From the NCBI GenBank assembly GCA_021325675.1, contig JAJTCM010000003.1, positions 124,001 to 188,000 of the forward strand: 64,000 nt of DNA. Direction: 5' to 3'. The notes beneath the pieces are model-generated. The model made no database searches, was not told where the DNA came from, and saw nothing but the letters and a program-made list of their open reading frames with translations. The position numbers and the translations under genes are program-made. Below, one piece after another: positions 25,688-33,148 of the stretch; the first letter of the stretch is position 1; each line of letters begins with the position of its first letter. Source of the stretch: Crocinitomicaceae bacterium (GTDB taxonomy: Bacteria > Bacteroidota > Bacteroidia > Flavobacteriales_D > Crocinitomicaceae).

Positions 25688-26728
25688 TCAGAATTTCAGC
25701 TCCGTCAGCGGAATCGTATATTCCAGGCGCTGGTTGTCGGTTTTGTCCCAGATTTCCATTTTAATGAGTGGAATTTCGGACGCCCAATTGAGCGTAATCA
25801 ATCCGAAATTGTGGTCCATCACCGGGCCTTCGATGCGGTTGGTATTAGGTGCGGCGAATTTCCAGTTTTCAGACAAGCCGCTGGAAGTGACATCGTAGAT
25901 GGGATACGTGTCAGGCACCTTGAGGCGGGAAATTTCGGCGTAATGTACATCGCCTGAAATGAAAAGCACACCTTCTGCGCGGGTTTTGCGGATCAAGGCG
26001 AGCATCCGTTCCTGCTCCAGGGGAAAATTAGCCCAGGCTTCGTAGCCATTATAGGAAATCCCGAACTGGGTACCGGAGCAAATAATGCGTACGTCTGCCT
26101 TTTTCATCAGCTCTTTTTCGAGCCACAGCCATTGCTCCTCCCCTAACATGGTTGAATCGGGATGCGTGCTCAGGTTGTAATCGAGGAAATAAAAAAAGCG
26201 TCCGTCGGTATTGAGCTGGCCCATATCTTCTTCTTTCACCAAGGGCAGATCGCTTCGAAAAGTACGCTCGTCCAGCAGGATAAACTGGATGGTTTTTCCA
26301 TGTTCAGCATACATATAAGACGTGTAAATCCCTTCCCGGTCCCAGCGCGACGAAGTTGTCGGCTCTTCAAAAAATTTGAGGAAAATATCCTTGGAATCGC
26401 GTTTGCAGTCGTAATGACAGCCGACATCGTTCCAGCCAAAATCGTGGTCGTCCCAGGTAGCCATAATTTTCGTGCTTTGCTTCAGCGCCTGGAAAGTCGG
26501 CTTGCTGGCCAGCTTATCGTATTTGGCCTGCAAGGTATCCATGTCCTGGGTATCACCGTAAATGTTATCACCGAGAAAGACAAAATAATCGGGTTTATGG
26601 GACACCACGCGGTTAAAAATCAACAGGGAATCGTCCTGGTGAGCACAGGAACCGAAAGCAATGCGGGTTTGCTGACCGAAAAGCGGAAACGAAAATAAAA
26701 TGACGAAAATGCAAAAATGAGGTTTCAT
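25688..26728 (-). CDS. PhoD-like metallophosphatase, secreted
   Basis: This enzyme starts at the ATG at 26728 (346 residues), which begins with a signal peptide MKPHFCIFVILFSFPLFG; the 26 extra codons upstream are AT-rich repeat sequence and are not coding. It has the PhoD/alkaline phosphatase D metal motifs: FGSCAHQD, LGDNIYGD, WDDHDFGWND, and SGDVHYAEI. Members hydrolyse phosphodiesters or phosphomonoesters with calcium/iron. Lacking a Tat twin-arginine it would be Sec-exported to the periplasm. It stands alone between two copies of a GAGAATGGAAAATTGA repeat. Confidence 0.88.
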   Translation of the reverse strand: MKPHFCIFVILFSFPLFGQQTRIAFGSCAHQDDSLLIFNRVVSHKPDYFVFLGDNIYGDTQDMDTLQAKYDKLASKPTFQALKQSTKIMATWDDHDFGWNDVGCHYDCKRDSKDIFLKFFEEPTTSSRWDREGIYTSYMYAEHGKTIQFILLDERTFRSDLPLVKEEDMGQLNTDGRFFYFLDYNLSTHPDSTMLGEEQWLWLEKELMKKADVRIICSGTQFGISYNGYEAWANFPLEQERMLALIRKTRAEGVLFISGDVHYAEISRLKVPDTYPIYDVTSSGLSENWKFAAPNTNRIEGPVMDHNFGLITLNWASEIPLIKMEIWDKTDNQRLEYTIPLTELKF

Positions 26729-26748
26729 ACCCGTGAAATTACAAATTT

Positions 26749-26785
26749 GAATGGAGAATTGAGAATGGAAAATTGAAAATTTCTT
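26749..26785. repeat. GGAAAATTGAGAATGG-type simple repeat
   Basis: Words such as GAATGGAGAATTGAGAATGG here also appear at 25620-25675, on the other side of the phosphatase gene, and at 12471-12485. The units are short and imperfect. Confidence 0.5.
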
Positions 26786-26903
26786 GTTTTGAAAGCAAAA
26801 ATCCATTTCCCTCGTTCGGAGAGCTTGTACCGAACTTCGGGGTGGATTAAAGGACGGATTAGAGGACGGATTTTTAAAATAATTCTTAATTCTTCACTCT
26901 CAA

Positions 26904-28742
26904 TTAAAACCGTTCGTATTTCCGCAGGAACTTCCGGCACACCGGGTATTTCCGCATGTTTTTCGTCAGGGCGTCGACTTTGGATCTCGGGACAACATCA
27001 AGCAGGTTGTGCTCTTCGGCAGGGTCGTATTTGAGATTATACAGTTCTTCGCGGTTCGGAACGACATTCACCCGCCACAGGTAGTGATAATTGCCTTTAA
27101 CAAGCGAAACACCTACGCGGAACCGGGCAATGTCGTTGTTGTTCATGCTGATCACTTCCCGTCCGGCAGGGATTTTCCGGAAAAGACTGTAACCCGTAAA
27201 ATTAGGCAGAATGGATTTGACCTGCGGATGGGTTTGCAGCTGCAGCAAATCGATAATCGTTGGGGCGATGTCAATATTGGAGGTTATTTTCGTTTTGTTT
27301 TCAATAAAAGCACGCATATCGTGGCCCTTTGCAATTTTTTCAGGCAAATAAACCATCAGTGGAATGGAAACCGTTTCGTTGTAGTAGCTGTCGACGTGAC
27401 CAATATTATTGTGGTCTTTCAGGGATTCCCCGTGATCGCTTACAAAGAAAATGACCGTATTATCGATTTTTCCCGATTTTTCAAGACCTTCGAACAATTC
27501 TTTGAGCGCCAGGTCCTGGTAAAGCACCGCATTGTCGTAGCCATCCGAAAAAGAAGGTGACCAGCGCCCGAAGCCTTCCGGAATGTGATACGGATAATGG
27601 GTTGCATTCAGTTGAAGCACACCGAAAAACGGCTGCTTTCCTGATTTCCTGACCTGGCTTACTGCCTGCCTGACCGTATATTTGTCATCGATCCCCAAAT
27701 CGTTGAAAAACTCCTTGCCGCTGTCTTCACTGCTCCAGAAACTATTGAGCTTTTCACTGGCATAAAAATTATTGAAGCGGTACCACTGCATCGTATGCGA
27801 AGACGCGAAAAATGTACGGTAAGGCATCATTTTGGCGTAATCCCAGATCATAGGCTGCGTATACAGGATCTCTTTTTCCTGGTAAGGCCCGATCCCCGTC
27901 AGAATAGCCGGCACAGCTAACATCGTTGTTGTTGAAACCGTATACGGCCGGTCGAACACGTAAAAATCGTCAGCGTGCTCCAGGCGGAACTTTTCAAAAT
28001 TAGGCGTTGTTTCCCGCTGGTAACCGTAGGCCTGCATCCGGTCTTTGCGCATGCTTTCGAAAATAACAACAAGGACATTGAATTTCGGCTGGCGCTTGCT
28101 TTTTCCTAAAACGAAAGGACTGCGTAAACCGTGTCCCTCGCCTTGATAGGTTTTATAATCGCGCTTGTCGAGTATGTGGCGCTGAAGCGAAATTGCCAGG
28201 TTAGCGTCCACAATCAGGCATTGATCAAACTTTTTGTGGTAGATCCACAGGAAAAAATAAAGAACCAGTAAACGCCCCGAAGCAAGCAAAAGCTTTGAAC
28301 CGCTCAATTTGTATTCCTGCAAGCTCAGACGGCGCACCCACCAGAATACGGGAACCCCAACCGCTAAAAAAAGAAGGATATCACGCAGATGCATGGAATC
28401 TTTCAGCAAAACAAAGGCGCTGGCGGGCTCTGTCCGGAAATACAATAAGGTATAGTAATTGGGAAAAAAACCGTTGATGAAATAAAACAAAAAGGAACCG
28501 ACAAAGCTGATGAGCAGGAAAAGCACAAACAATAAAATCAGCGTGTTGAACAGGAATTTCCGGGCTTTCAGCTTGCTGAACAAAATGACGCAGAGAACGA
28601 AAAAAGACAGCGAAACAACAACGGAAAGCAGGTAAAAAAAGAGCTGCCAGCCGGTGTATAGATAAAACAGCGGGGCGCGTACCGAAACATCAATACCGAT
28701 GCAGATCAACGGAATGAGAAGGAGCTTCAGGTATTTGAGCAT
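26904..28742 (-). CDS. Sulfatase-fold envelope transferase (LTA synthase/EptA-like)
   Basis: This 612-residue protein has five N-terminal membrane helices (about 1-170) and a C-terminal alkaline phosphatase-like domain. VIFESMRKDRM holds the first metal site, RPYTVSTTT likely holds the nucleophilic Thr, FFVSDHGES the second metal pair, and HVDSYY a further His. The family moves phosphoethanolamine or phosphoglycerol onto lipid A, glycans or teichoic acid in the membrane or periplasm. Which substrate is used cannot be told; lipid A is plausible in a Gram-negative. It is a single-gene unit. Confidence 0.85.
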   Translation of the reverse strand: MLKYLKLLLIPLICIGIDVSVRAPLFYLYTGWQLFFYLLSVVVSLSFFVLCVILFSKLKARKFLFNTLILLFVLFLLISFVGSFLFYFINGFFPNYYTLLYFRTEPASAFVLLKDSMHLRDILLFLAVGVPVFWWVRRLSLQEYKLSGSKLLLASGRLLVLYFFLWIYHKKFDQCLIVDANLAISLQRHILDKRDYKTYQGEGHGLRSPFVLGKSKRQPKFNVLVVIFESMRKDRMQAYGYQRETTPNFEKFRLEHADDFYVFDRPYTVSTTTMLAVPAILTGIGPYQEKEILYTQPMIWDYAKMMPYRTFFASSHTMQWYRFNNFYASEKLNSFWSSEDSGKEFFNDLGIDDKYTVRQAVSQVRKSGKQPFFGVLQLNATHYPYHIPEGFGRWSPSFSDGYDNAVLYQDLALKELFEGLEKSGKIDNTVIFFVSDHGESLKDHNNIGHVDSYYNETVSIPLMVYLPEKIAKGHDMRAFIENKTKITSNIDIAPTIIDLLQLQTHPQVKSILPNFTGYSLFRKIPAGREVISMNNNDIARFRVGVSLVKGNYHYLWRVNVVPNREELYNLKYDPAEEHNLLDVVPRSKVDALTKNMRKYPVCRKFLRKYERF

Positions 28743-28854
28743 TGGCTGGCTAACATAAATTTGATGTAAAGGTAGCGTTTATTTTATATTGGGTTGAGGA
28801 ATTTGCCCCGGAAGCGCTAAACACAGGATACACGAAGGTTTTCAGACCATAAAG

Positions 28855-28920
28855 GTCGCGGAGCAAAGTAAGCAAAAGCCGGGTGCAAAGTTTTGAAGGA
28901 GAATTGACGCAAAAGCGCAT
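28855..28920. repeat. Degenerate GCAAAGTAAGCAAAAG repeat
   Basis: The gap 28743-29004 holds no gene. It has GCAAAGTAAGCAAAAGCC and ACGCAAAAGCGC, related to the spacer repeats at 19431-19470 and 61604-61650. Confidence 0.4.
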
Positions 28921-28948
28921 TTAAGAACAGTAATTAAATTCAAAAAAC

Positions 28949-28974
28949 AAAAAAAGAAAGCCCTTGAGCTTTCC
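28949..28974 (-). terminator. Intrinsic terminator of the 29005 gene
   Basis: On the minus strand GGAAAGC and GCTTTC form a stem around TCAAGG, followed by seven T. It lies about 30 bases after the stop codon. Confidence 0.75.
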
Positions 28975-29004
28975 TTTTCGCAAAAAATTTAATTCAATCC
29001 TGTT

Positions 29005-29343
29005 TTAGTCCCAATGTCCTGTGATCGCGAGGGCAAACACGAGACTCATCCATAATCCTGCGCAGTACACCAGGAAACTGATGATGTGGGCCACCACTTT
29101 TTGCCAGGAGCCAAATTGCCTGAAGTATCCCATCAGGTAATAAAATACCCCGCCGCAAGCGCCACCAATCGCCACAGTTAAAAAAGGCAGGAAAATCATA
29201 TTTCCAAGTCCCAGCTCAGCTTGGAGCATAATAAAGCCAAAAAAGGCACCCAGCAGCGCAACACCTATCCCCGCGCCCAGCAAAGCATTTTTTGCCAGCA
29301 AGGCCGGGTTGTAAATTCTCCATGTTTCATTTTGTCCGGTCAT
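29005..29343 (-). CDS. Small multi-pass membrane protein
   Basis: I start at the ATG at 29343 (112 residues, MTGQNETWRIYNP); a longer reading would begin with an unconvincing tail. It has three or four membrane helices: about 17-40, 43-68 and 82-108. WRIYNPALLAKN and the following Gly-rich helix match a Bacteroidota family often labelled 'potassium transporter KefB', a name the sequence does not support. Function unknown. It ends in a good terminator. Confidence 0.65.
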   Translation of the reverse strand: MTGQNETWRIYNPALLAKNALLGAGIGVALLGAFFGFIMLQAELGLGNMIFLPFLTVAIGGACGGVFYYLMGYFRQFGSWQKVVAHIISFLVYCAGLWMSLVFALAITGHWD

Positions 29344-29493
29344 AACTTTTAGTTTTAAATTAATACAAATTAGTTTCAATTAAAAAGAACTTTGAATTAC
29401 AAAGTAAAATAAAAAAAAGAAATGATGCAAGTTTTTCAGGCTATATTTTTTTAAAAAATAAAATTTAAGTACTTTAAACGTTTCTGTCCGATG

Positions 29494-30504
29494 TCAATGA
29501 ACCACCATTTTAATGTCCCCAAGCCCATACAGATCATAGTATTTTTTGATAAGCCCGTTAATGAATCTTTTCAAATAATTTTCATTCAAAAAAGAATTTG
29601 ACCAGTTATCGTAACGCTGACATTGAACACCTAAATAGAAAAAATATAAGCTCACACCGAGCATGGGAATAAGTCGTTTTTCCTCCGGACTTATTGCTGT
29701 TACCGATTCGTACCCTTTGATAAAACTTTCAATTTTAGCCTGGTATTCCTTTGCTTCATACTTTTCCAGGTTATGAAGCTGTAAAATATAGTAGGCAATG
29801 TCCAGGCAAAGCCAGCCGTTACCACAAAAGTCAAAATCAAAAAGTGTTACTTTATTGTCTGGTGTGATATTCAAATTATCAAACCAAATGTCAAGATGGA
29901 CAATTCCCCGCCGGATCCGGGAGCTGTCTGCCTGCCGAAACACTTCTAACAAACGGCTTTGGGCCGATTTCATAAAGTCCATTTCTTCCGATCCATCCGA
30001 CAAAAAGCAGGATACTTTTTTCAAGGAATCAACCAGGATAGCTTCTGGTGTGTAATCCGTCCGGTTTAACGTTTGATTATGGCTTATCTTATGGAATTGA
30101 GCCATCAGCTGTCCTACCTGAAAATGCGTTTCTTCTGAGACCTGGTGCAGTTTTTCACCGCTTGCAAATGTGAAAAGTACCGCAAAACGGTCGCCTTCCG
30201 GGGCATTTAATGTTTGTATGTACTTGTTTTCGCGGTCGGGTATGGGATAGGAAATTGAAACGCCATTTTGTTTCAGTTGATTTAAAAGCCTGATTTCTTC
30301 CTCAATTTCTGCCTTCGTCCGCCAGTTGAAGCTATACACCCTGAAAACAAATTTACCTGCATGGGTTGTTACCAGGTACGTATCATTGATGCCAGCCTTA
30401 ATTAACTGACATTTCGCGTCTTTATCCAAAGCATATTTTTCCTGCAAAAATAACCCGAGATGTGCCGCAGAAAGGTTAGAATTTGTTACCGGAAAGTGTG
30501 CCAT
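29494..30504 (-). CDS. Aminoglycoside phosphotransferase-fold kinase
   Basis: This 336-residue kinase-fold protein has an N-lobe, then HLDIWFDNLNI with the catalytic Asp and Mg-binding Asn, and LFDFDFCG with the metal Asp, as in the APH/choline kinase/homoserine kinase type II group. Its substrate is unknown; neighbours give no clue. I chose the ATG at 30504 (MAHFPVTNSNLSA): the alternative TTG start at 30528 lies inside the -7 promoter element at 30526-30533 and cannot be in the transcript. Confidence 0.85.
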   Translation of the reverse strand: MAHFPVTNSNLSAAHLGLFLQEKYALDKDAKCQLIKAGINDTYLVTTHAGKFVFRVYSFNWRTKAEIEEEIRLLNQLKQNGVSISYPIPDRENKYIQTLNAPEGDRFAVLFTFASGEKLHQVSEETHFQVGQLMAQFHKISHNQTLNRTDYTPEAILVDSLKKVSCFLSDGSEEMDFMKSAQSRLLEVFRQADSSRIRRGIVHLDIWFDNLNITPDNKVTLFDFDFCGNGWLCLDIAYYILQLHNLEKYEAKEYQAKIESFIKGYESVTAISPEEKRLIPMLGVSLYFFYLGVQCQRYDNWSNSFLNENYLKRFINGLIKKYYDLYGLGDIKMVVH

Positions 30505-30525
30505 TGATCTGTTTAAGCGTGACGT

Positions 30526-30533
30526 CAAATATA
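30526..30533 (-). promoter_or_regulatory. -7 element deciding the start of the APH-fold kinase
   Basis: TATATTTG on the minus strand, 21 bases before the ATG at 30504. Its last three bases look like an in-frame TTG start but would lie upstream of the transcript start. Confidence 0.5.
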
Positions 30534-30578
30534 AGGAAAATAAGCTCAGAATGTTTTACGCTCCGGCTAATGCCCACC

Positions 30579-31223
30579 CTACTTCTTCAGCTTCGCAACC
30601 TGTATAGCTATCAATTCAGGCAAATAGTCCGGTGTACATCCTCTTGGGACGATATCATCCTTGTAAAGTCCCACCCTTTCACCAAGGGAGATACACCTGG
30701 AACGAAATTCAGGTTGAAAAATGCCGATTTGCGCCGCCGTAAAATTCATGGCCCACTGCACTTCCGGCTGCTCGCCTTCTATGCCTTTTTCAATATTAGA
30801 AAGCAAATATTCAGTATTGGGAGGAGGTGTCTGTCCAACCCAGCGCAAACGGCCCTGGTAATACCAAAAAGTTCTTCTTTGAAGCGCTGAAGAGCTATTT
30901 TCCCAGGATTCCATGAGCGCAATTGTCTTCTTGTCTTTGGAAAGCTGGTTAGCCAGCAGCCAATCCATGAGTTGTAGCTTCTCATCCTGCCCGTGAGCCT
31001 GCATATCCTGATCCAACTGGTCAATTACTTCCTGCGAAAGCTGCTTTGCGTCCATGATCAGGATTGCCAGCTGCCTCGGGAAAAATTCTCCTGTAGACCA
31101 TAATTCCATGGCTAATGCGTGATCTTTTTTGATTTCCTTCGCGATAGTGCGCAAGTCGCCCAGCTTGGTGTTCTCACCCTTGATCCGGGCGTAGATGGTT
31201 GATGCTTTCGGGGAGAGTTTCAT
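30579..31223 (-). CDS. DNA alkylation repair protein, AlkD-like
   Basis: This 214-residue all-helical protein has the pattern of AlkD/AlkC HEAT-like repeat glycosylases, which excise positively charged alkylated bases by wrapping DNA. The stretch LWSTGEFFPRQLAILIMDAK and EVQWAMNFTAAQIGIFQPEF match the family's HEAT helices, with Trp/Asp residues of the kind used in catalysis. It is monocistronic. A conserved-family call; substrate range not predictable. Confidence 0.85.
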   Translation of the reverse strand: MKLSPKASTIYARIKGENTKLGDLRTIAKEIKKDHALAMELWSTGEFFPRQLAILIMDAKQLSQEVIDQLDQDMQAHGQDEKLQLMDWLLANQLSKDKKTIALMESWENSSSALQRRTFWYYQGRLRWVGQTPPPNTEYLLSNIEKGIEGEQPEVQWAMNFTAAQIGIFQPEFRSRCISLGERVGLYKDDIVPRGCTPDYLPELIAIQVAKLKK

Positions 31224-31248
31224 GTTCGGTTTTTTCTTTCAAAGAAAC

Positions 31249-31280
31249 AAAAAAAGGAGAACACTTTCGCATTCTCCTTC
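31249..31280 (-). terminator. Intrinsic terminator downstream of the AT-rich gene
   Basis: On the minus strand GGAGAA and TTCTCC flank TGCGAAAGTG and are followed by seven T. It lies 145 bases past the stop of the 31426-32355 gene and directly after the copy of the tRNA-Leu 3' end, so it may be the terminator that originally followed the tRNA gene. Confidence 0.65.
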
Positions 31281-31282
31281 AA

Positions 31283-31304
31283 TTCACAGTACTCAGCCCG
31301 GGAC
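31283..31304. repeat. Imperfect copy of the tRNA-Leu 3' end, possible att site
   Basis: TTCACAGTACTC followed by AGCCCGGGAC aligns with 32521-32542, the last bases and the downstream flank of the tRNA-Leu gene, at 19 of 22 positions with the first 12 identical. The two copies bracket the AT-rich gene. This is the pattern left by integration at a tRNA 3' end, but no integrase is present. Confidence 0.5.
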
Positions 31305-31425
31305 AATTATCGAACTTTTTGGAGGATATGGAGTTGTGTTTGATGACGTTTTTTATTATTTACGTTAAAGTATAAACTTCAAGTTTACACGCCAGACAGT
31401 AAAAACCAAATTGCATGATATACTT

Positions 31426-32355
31426 TCACTTATTAAATTTTTCGTCAATTTCTGTCAACATTTCTTCGAGTTCCTCTAGCTGTTTCTTTAAACTATCAAG
31501 GAAAATTTCCGCATCAGCATTTCCTAAAAGAGTATTTTCGTTCCACCATTGATTGAGTCTATATATGATATAATCAATTATTCTAAGCGATTCTGATATG
31601 CCAATTGGTAAATTCTCATTATATCTTAAATTTAACTCGTGCCGTATCTTATCAATATTATCTTTCACGCTCGAAATACCCCACTCTCCTTGAAAACTTC
31701 TCTCATTATCTCTAATTCCACGATAAATTAATTGTATATTTCTATCTAAACCAACGATCATTTCTTTGAGTTTTATATCTCTATGTTCGGTCTTTTTCAT
31801 TTCAATTTTTTTATTAATGTCATCCTGTATTGTTTGTTGGACTCTGTATGTAAAATCAAATTGTTTGGAAATAAATGCCTTTAAATCAACTTCAACTTTT
31901 CGAAAATTTGGTGTGTATCCTGCATAAGTAAATCTATATTTTGATATTGTACCTTTTGCGATAAAATAAAATTCAGTTTTATTTCTATCAGTTGGATGGC
32001 CTGCAATGTCGTTTCTAACTTCTCTCACTTCCTTGTCAAAAGAAAACAAGTCGAAAAACTCGATTAGTTTTATTTTATCATTTATTACACATTTATATAA
32101 ATGATACAAGGCGTCCTGTTGAAGAAAAAATGATTGAAGTAATCCGTAAATTAATAAAGTGCTCCTTCCATCCTTTCCATCTGACTTGGCATTTTCAAAT
32201 TCTTCTATTGCAATTTGGCTATCTTCAATTAAATCGATTGAAGTAAATGTTTGGTTATATTTTAATTCATCTGGTATATTATAAAAATTATGATACAATG
32301 GCTCGTGAATTGCCCTATTCAAGCTATCACATAAATTTATAATGGTATTCTGCAT
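31426..32355 (-). CDS. AT-rich orphan gene with HEPN-like RNDIAGH motif
   Basis: This 309-residue protein has no signal peptide or membrane segment. Residues 35-125 look like a helical bundle, and the second part of it contains EVREVRNDIAGHPT, with R114 and H120 in the R-x5-H spacing of HEPN ribonuclease-type domains. The remainder (130-309) is helical, Lys/Glu-rich, with a coiled-coil-like tail ending LEEMLTEIDEKFNK. I know no named family that fits. Sampled lines have 22-35% G+C against about 58% in a sampled line of the neighbouring gene, so it looks acquired. It lies between tRNA-Leu and an imperfect copy of that tRNA's 3' end. A TATATTTG element lies at 32373-32380. Confidence 0.65.
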   Translation of the reverse strand: MQNTIINLCDSLNRAIHEPLYHNFYNIPDELKYNQTFTSIDLIEDSQIAIEEFENAKSDGKDGRSTLLIYGLLQSFFLQQDALYHLYKCVINDKIKLIEFFDLFSFDKEVREVRNDIAGHPTDRNKTEFYFIAKGTISKYRFTYAGYTPNFRKVEVDLKAFISKQFDFTYRVQQTIQDDINKKIEMKKTEHRDIKLKEMIVGLDRNIQLIYRGIRDNERSFQGEWGISSVKDNIDKIRHELNLRYNENLPIGISESLRIIDYIIYRLNQWWNENTLLGNADAEIFLDSLKKQLEELEEMLTEIDEKFNK

Positions 32356-32372
32356 TCAATTACTTTTTCATT

Positions 32373-32380
32373 CAAATATA
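32373..32380 (-). promoter_or_regulatory. Candidate -7 element for the AT-rich gene
   Basis: TATATTTG on the minus strand, 17 bases before the ATG. It suggests the gene uses host-type promoters. Confidence 0.4.
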
Positions 32381-32480
32381 CTAATTAAGGTTTCTTGTTT
32401 TAATAAAACATTAACTGGTTCCTAAAACTTAAAAATCGATGTTTACTTCTTGAGTCCTAAATTAAGAATAGCAAAAACGC

Positions 32481-32513
32481 AAAAACCCTCCCGAATTTCT
32501 TCAAGAGGGCTTT
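32481..32513 (-). terminator. Intrinsic terminator downstream of tRNA-Leu
   Basis: On the minus strand AAGCCCTC pairs with GGAGGGTTT around a loop, followed by a T run. It begins 14 bases after the tRNA. Confidence 0.75.
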
Positions 32514-32527
32514 AATAATTTTCACAG

Positions 32528-32611
32528 TACTCGGAGCGGGACTTGAACCCGCACGACCAAACGGTCACAGGATTTTAAGTCCGGCGTGTCTACCAATTCC
32601 ACCATCCGAGC
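32528..32611 (-). tRNA. tRNA-Leu (anticodon UAA)
   Basis: The 84-base gene folds as a class II tRNA with long variable arm. The 7-bp acceptor stem begins GCTCGGA; the anticodon loop reads TTAAAAT with anticodon TAA, and the T arm has GGGTTCAAGTCCC. The acceptor closes with a G-U pair at position 1-72. No CCA is encoded. It lies 51 bases after tRNA-Gly, behind a terminator-like hairpin, and its 3' flank is copied at 31283-31304. Confidence 0.95.
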
Positions 32612-32628
32612 GGACTTACATTTAAAAG

Positions 32629-32656
32629 AAAAAGGGATCACGAGAATCCCTTTTTT
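32629..32656 (-). terminator. Terminator-like hairpin between two tRNA genes
   Basis: On the minus strand AAGGGAT and ATCCCTT form a stem with a short loop, followed by a T run, in the spacer between tRNA-Gly and tRNA-Leu. It would reduce tRNA-Leu expression from the shared promoter, or act as a processing signal. Confidence 0.55.
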
Positions 32657-32662
32657 CTTTTG

Positions 32663-32735
<73 letters not shown>

Positions 32736-32792
32736 AATTTCAATGCTGCTCTTTTCGCTTAAAGAACATCGCTTTTGTATTGAAAGCGGTTG

Positions 32793-32821
32793 CAAATATA
32801 AAGGTTTTTTTTGATTTGCAA
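32793..32821 (-). promoter_or_regulatory. Promoter of the tRNA-Gly/tRNA-Leu pair
   Basis: On the minus strand TTG (32819-32821), 18 bases, then TATATTTG (32793-32800), about 58 bases before tRNA-Gly. No other promoter is seen before tRNA-Leu. Confidence 0.6.
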
Positions 32822-32937
32822 AGTCTTTTTTGAAAAATTTTCGTCAAAAAATTAAGTCCCTGATCCTGAGTTCTGCCGGACCAGGCAATCCAGTAAAAAG
32901 TTGGGGCCGCTTTCTTGAAAATTCCTATTTTTGGGAT

Positions 32938-33144
32938 ATGAATAATATTCCGCTTGTAATTTTTTCAATAAGATACGGAGGTCATGGAGAGGGGTTAAGC
33001 ACTCCACATGATGCTTCCAGCGGATTGCCTGAAATTGTTTCGCTGCCTTTAGTAACTATTTTTCTTTTATTCCTTGCTTATATTGTTTTCAGAGTATGGA
33101 AAAGCCTGAAAAAAGATGAAAAAAAGGAAACGGGCAGGAAATAA
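32938..33144 (+). CDS. Small membrane protein of unknown function
   Basis: The ATG at 32938 gives 68 residues with one clear membrane helix near 33-52 (LPLVTIFLLFLAYIVFRVW) and a Lys-rich C-terminus. An earlier start at 32830 would add 36 residues with no sign of coding. A TATTTTTG element (32926-32933) ends 4 bases before the ATG. I recognise no family; it could be a real small protein or chance, and it ends just before the convergent reductase gene. Confidence 0.45.
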   Translation: MNNIPLVIFSIRYGGHGEGLSTPHDASSGLPEIVSLPLVTIFLLFLAYIVFRVWKSLKKDEKKETGRK

Positions 33145-33148
33145 AAAA

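Noticed and set aside
26729-26806. A longer N-terminus for the PhoD-like phosphatase
   Set aside because: It is made of the GGAGAATTGAGAATGG repeat and would bury the signal peptide.
27009-27560. A 183-codon open frame on the plus strand
   Set aside because: It is the antisense shadow of the sulfatase-fold gene; its sequence has no family pattern.
31305-32520. A complete integrative element with integrase or a toxin-antitoxin pair
   Set aside because: There is only one open frame of note; no recombinase or second small gene is visible.
32830-32937. A longer start for the small membrane protein at 32938
   Set aside because: The extra 36 residues have no coding character and the -7 element lies inside that stretch.
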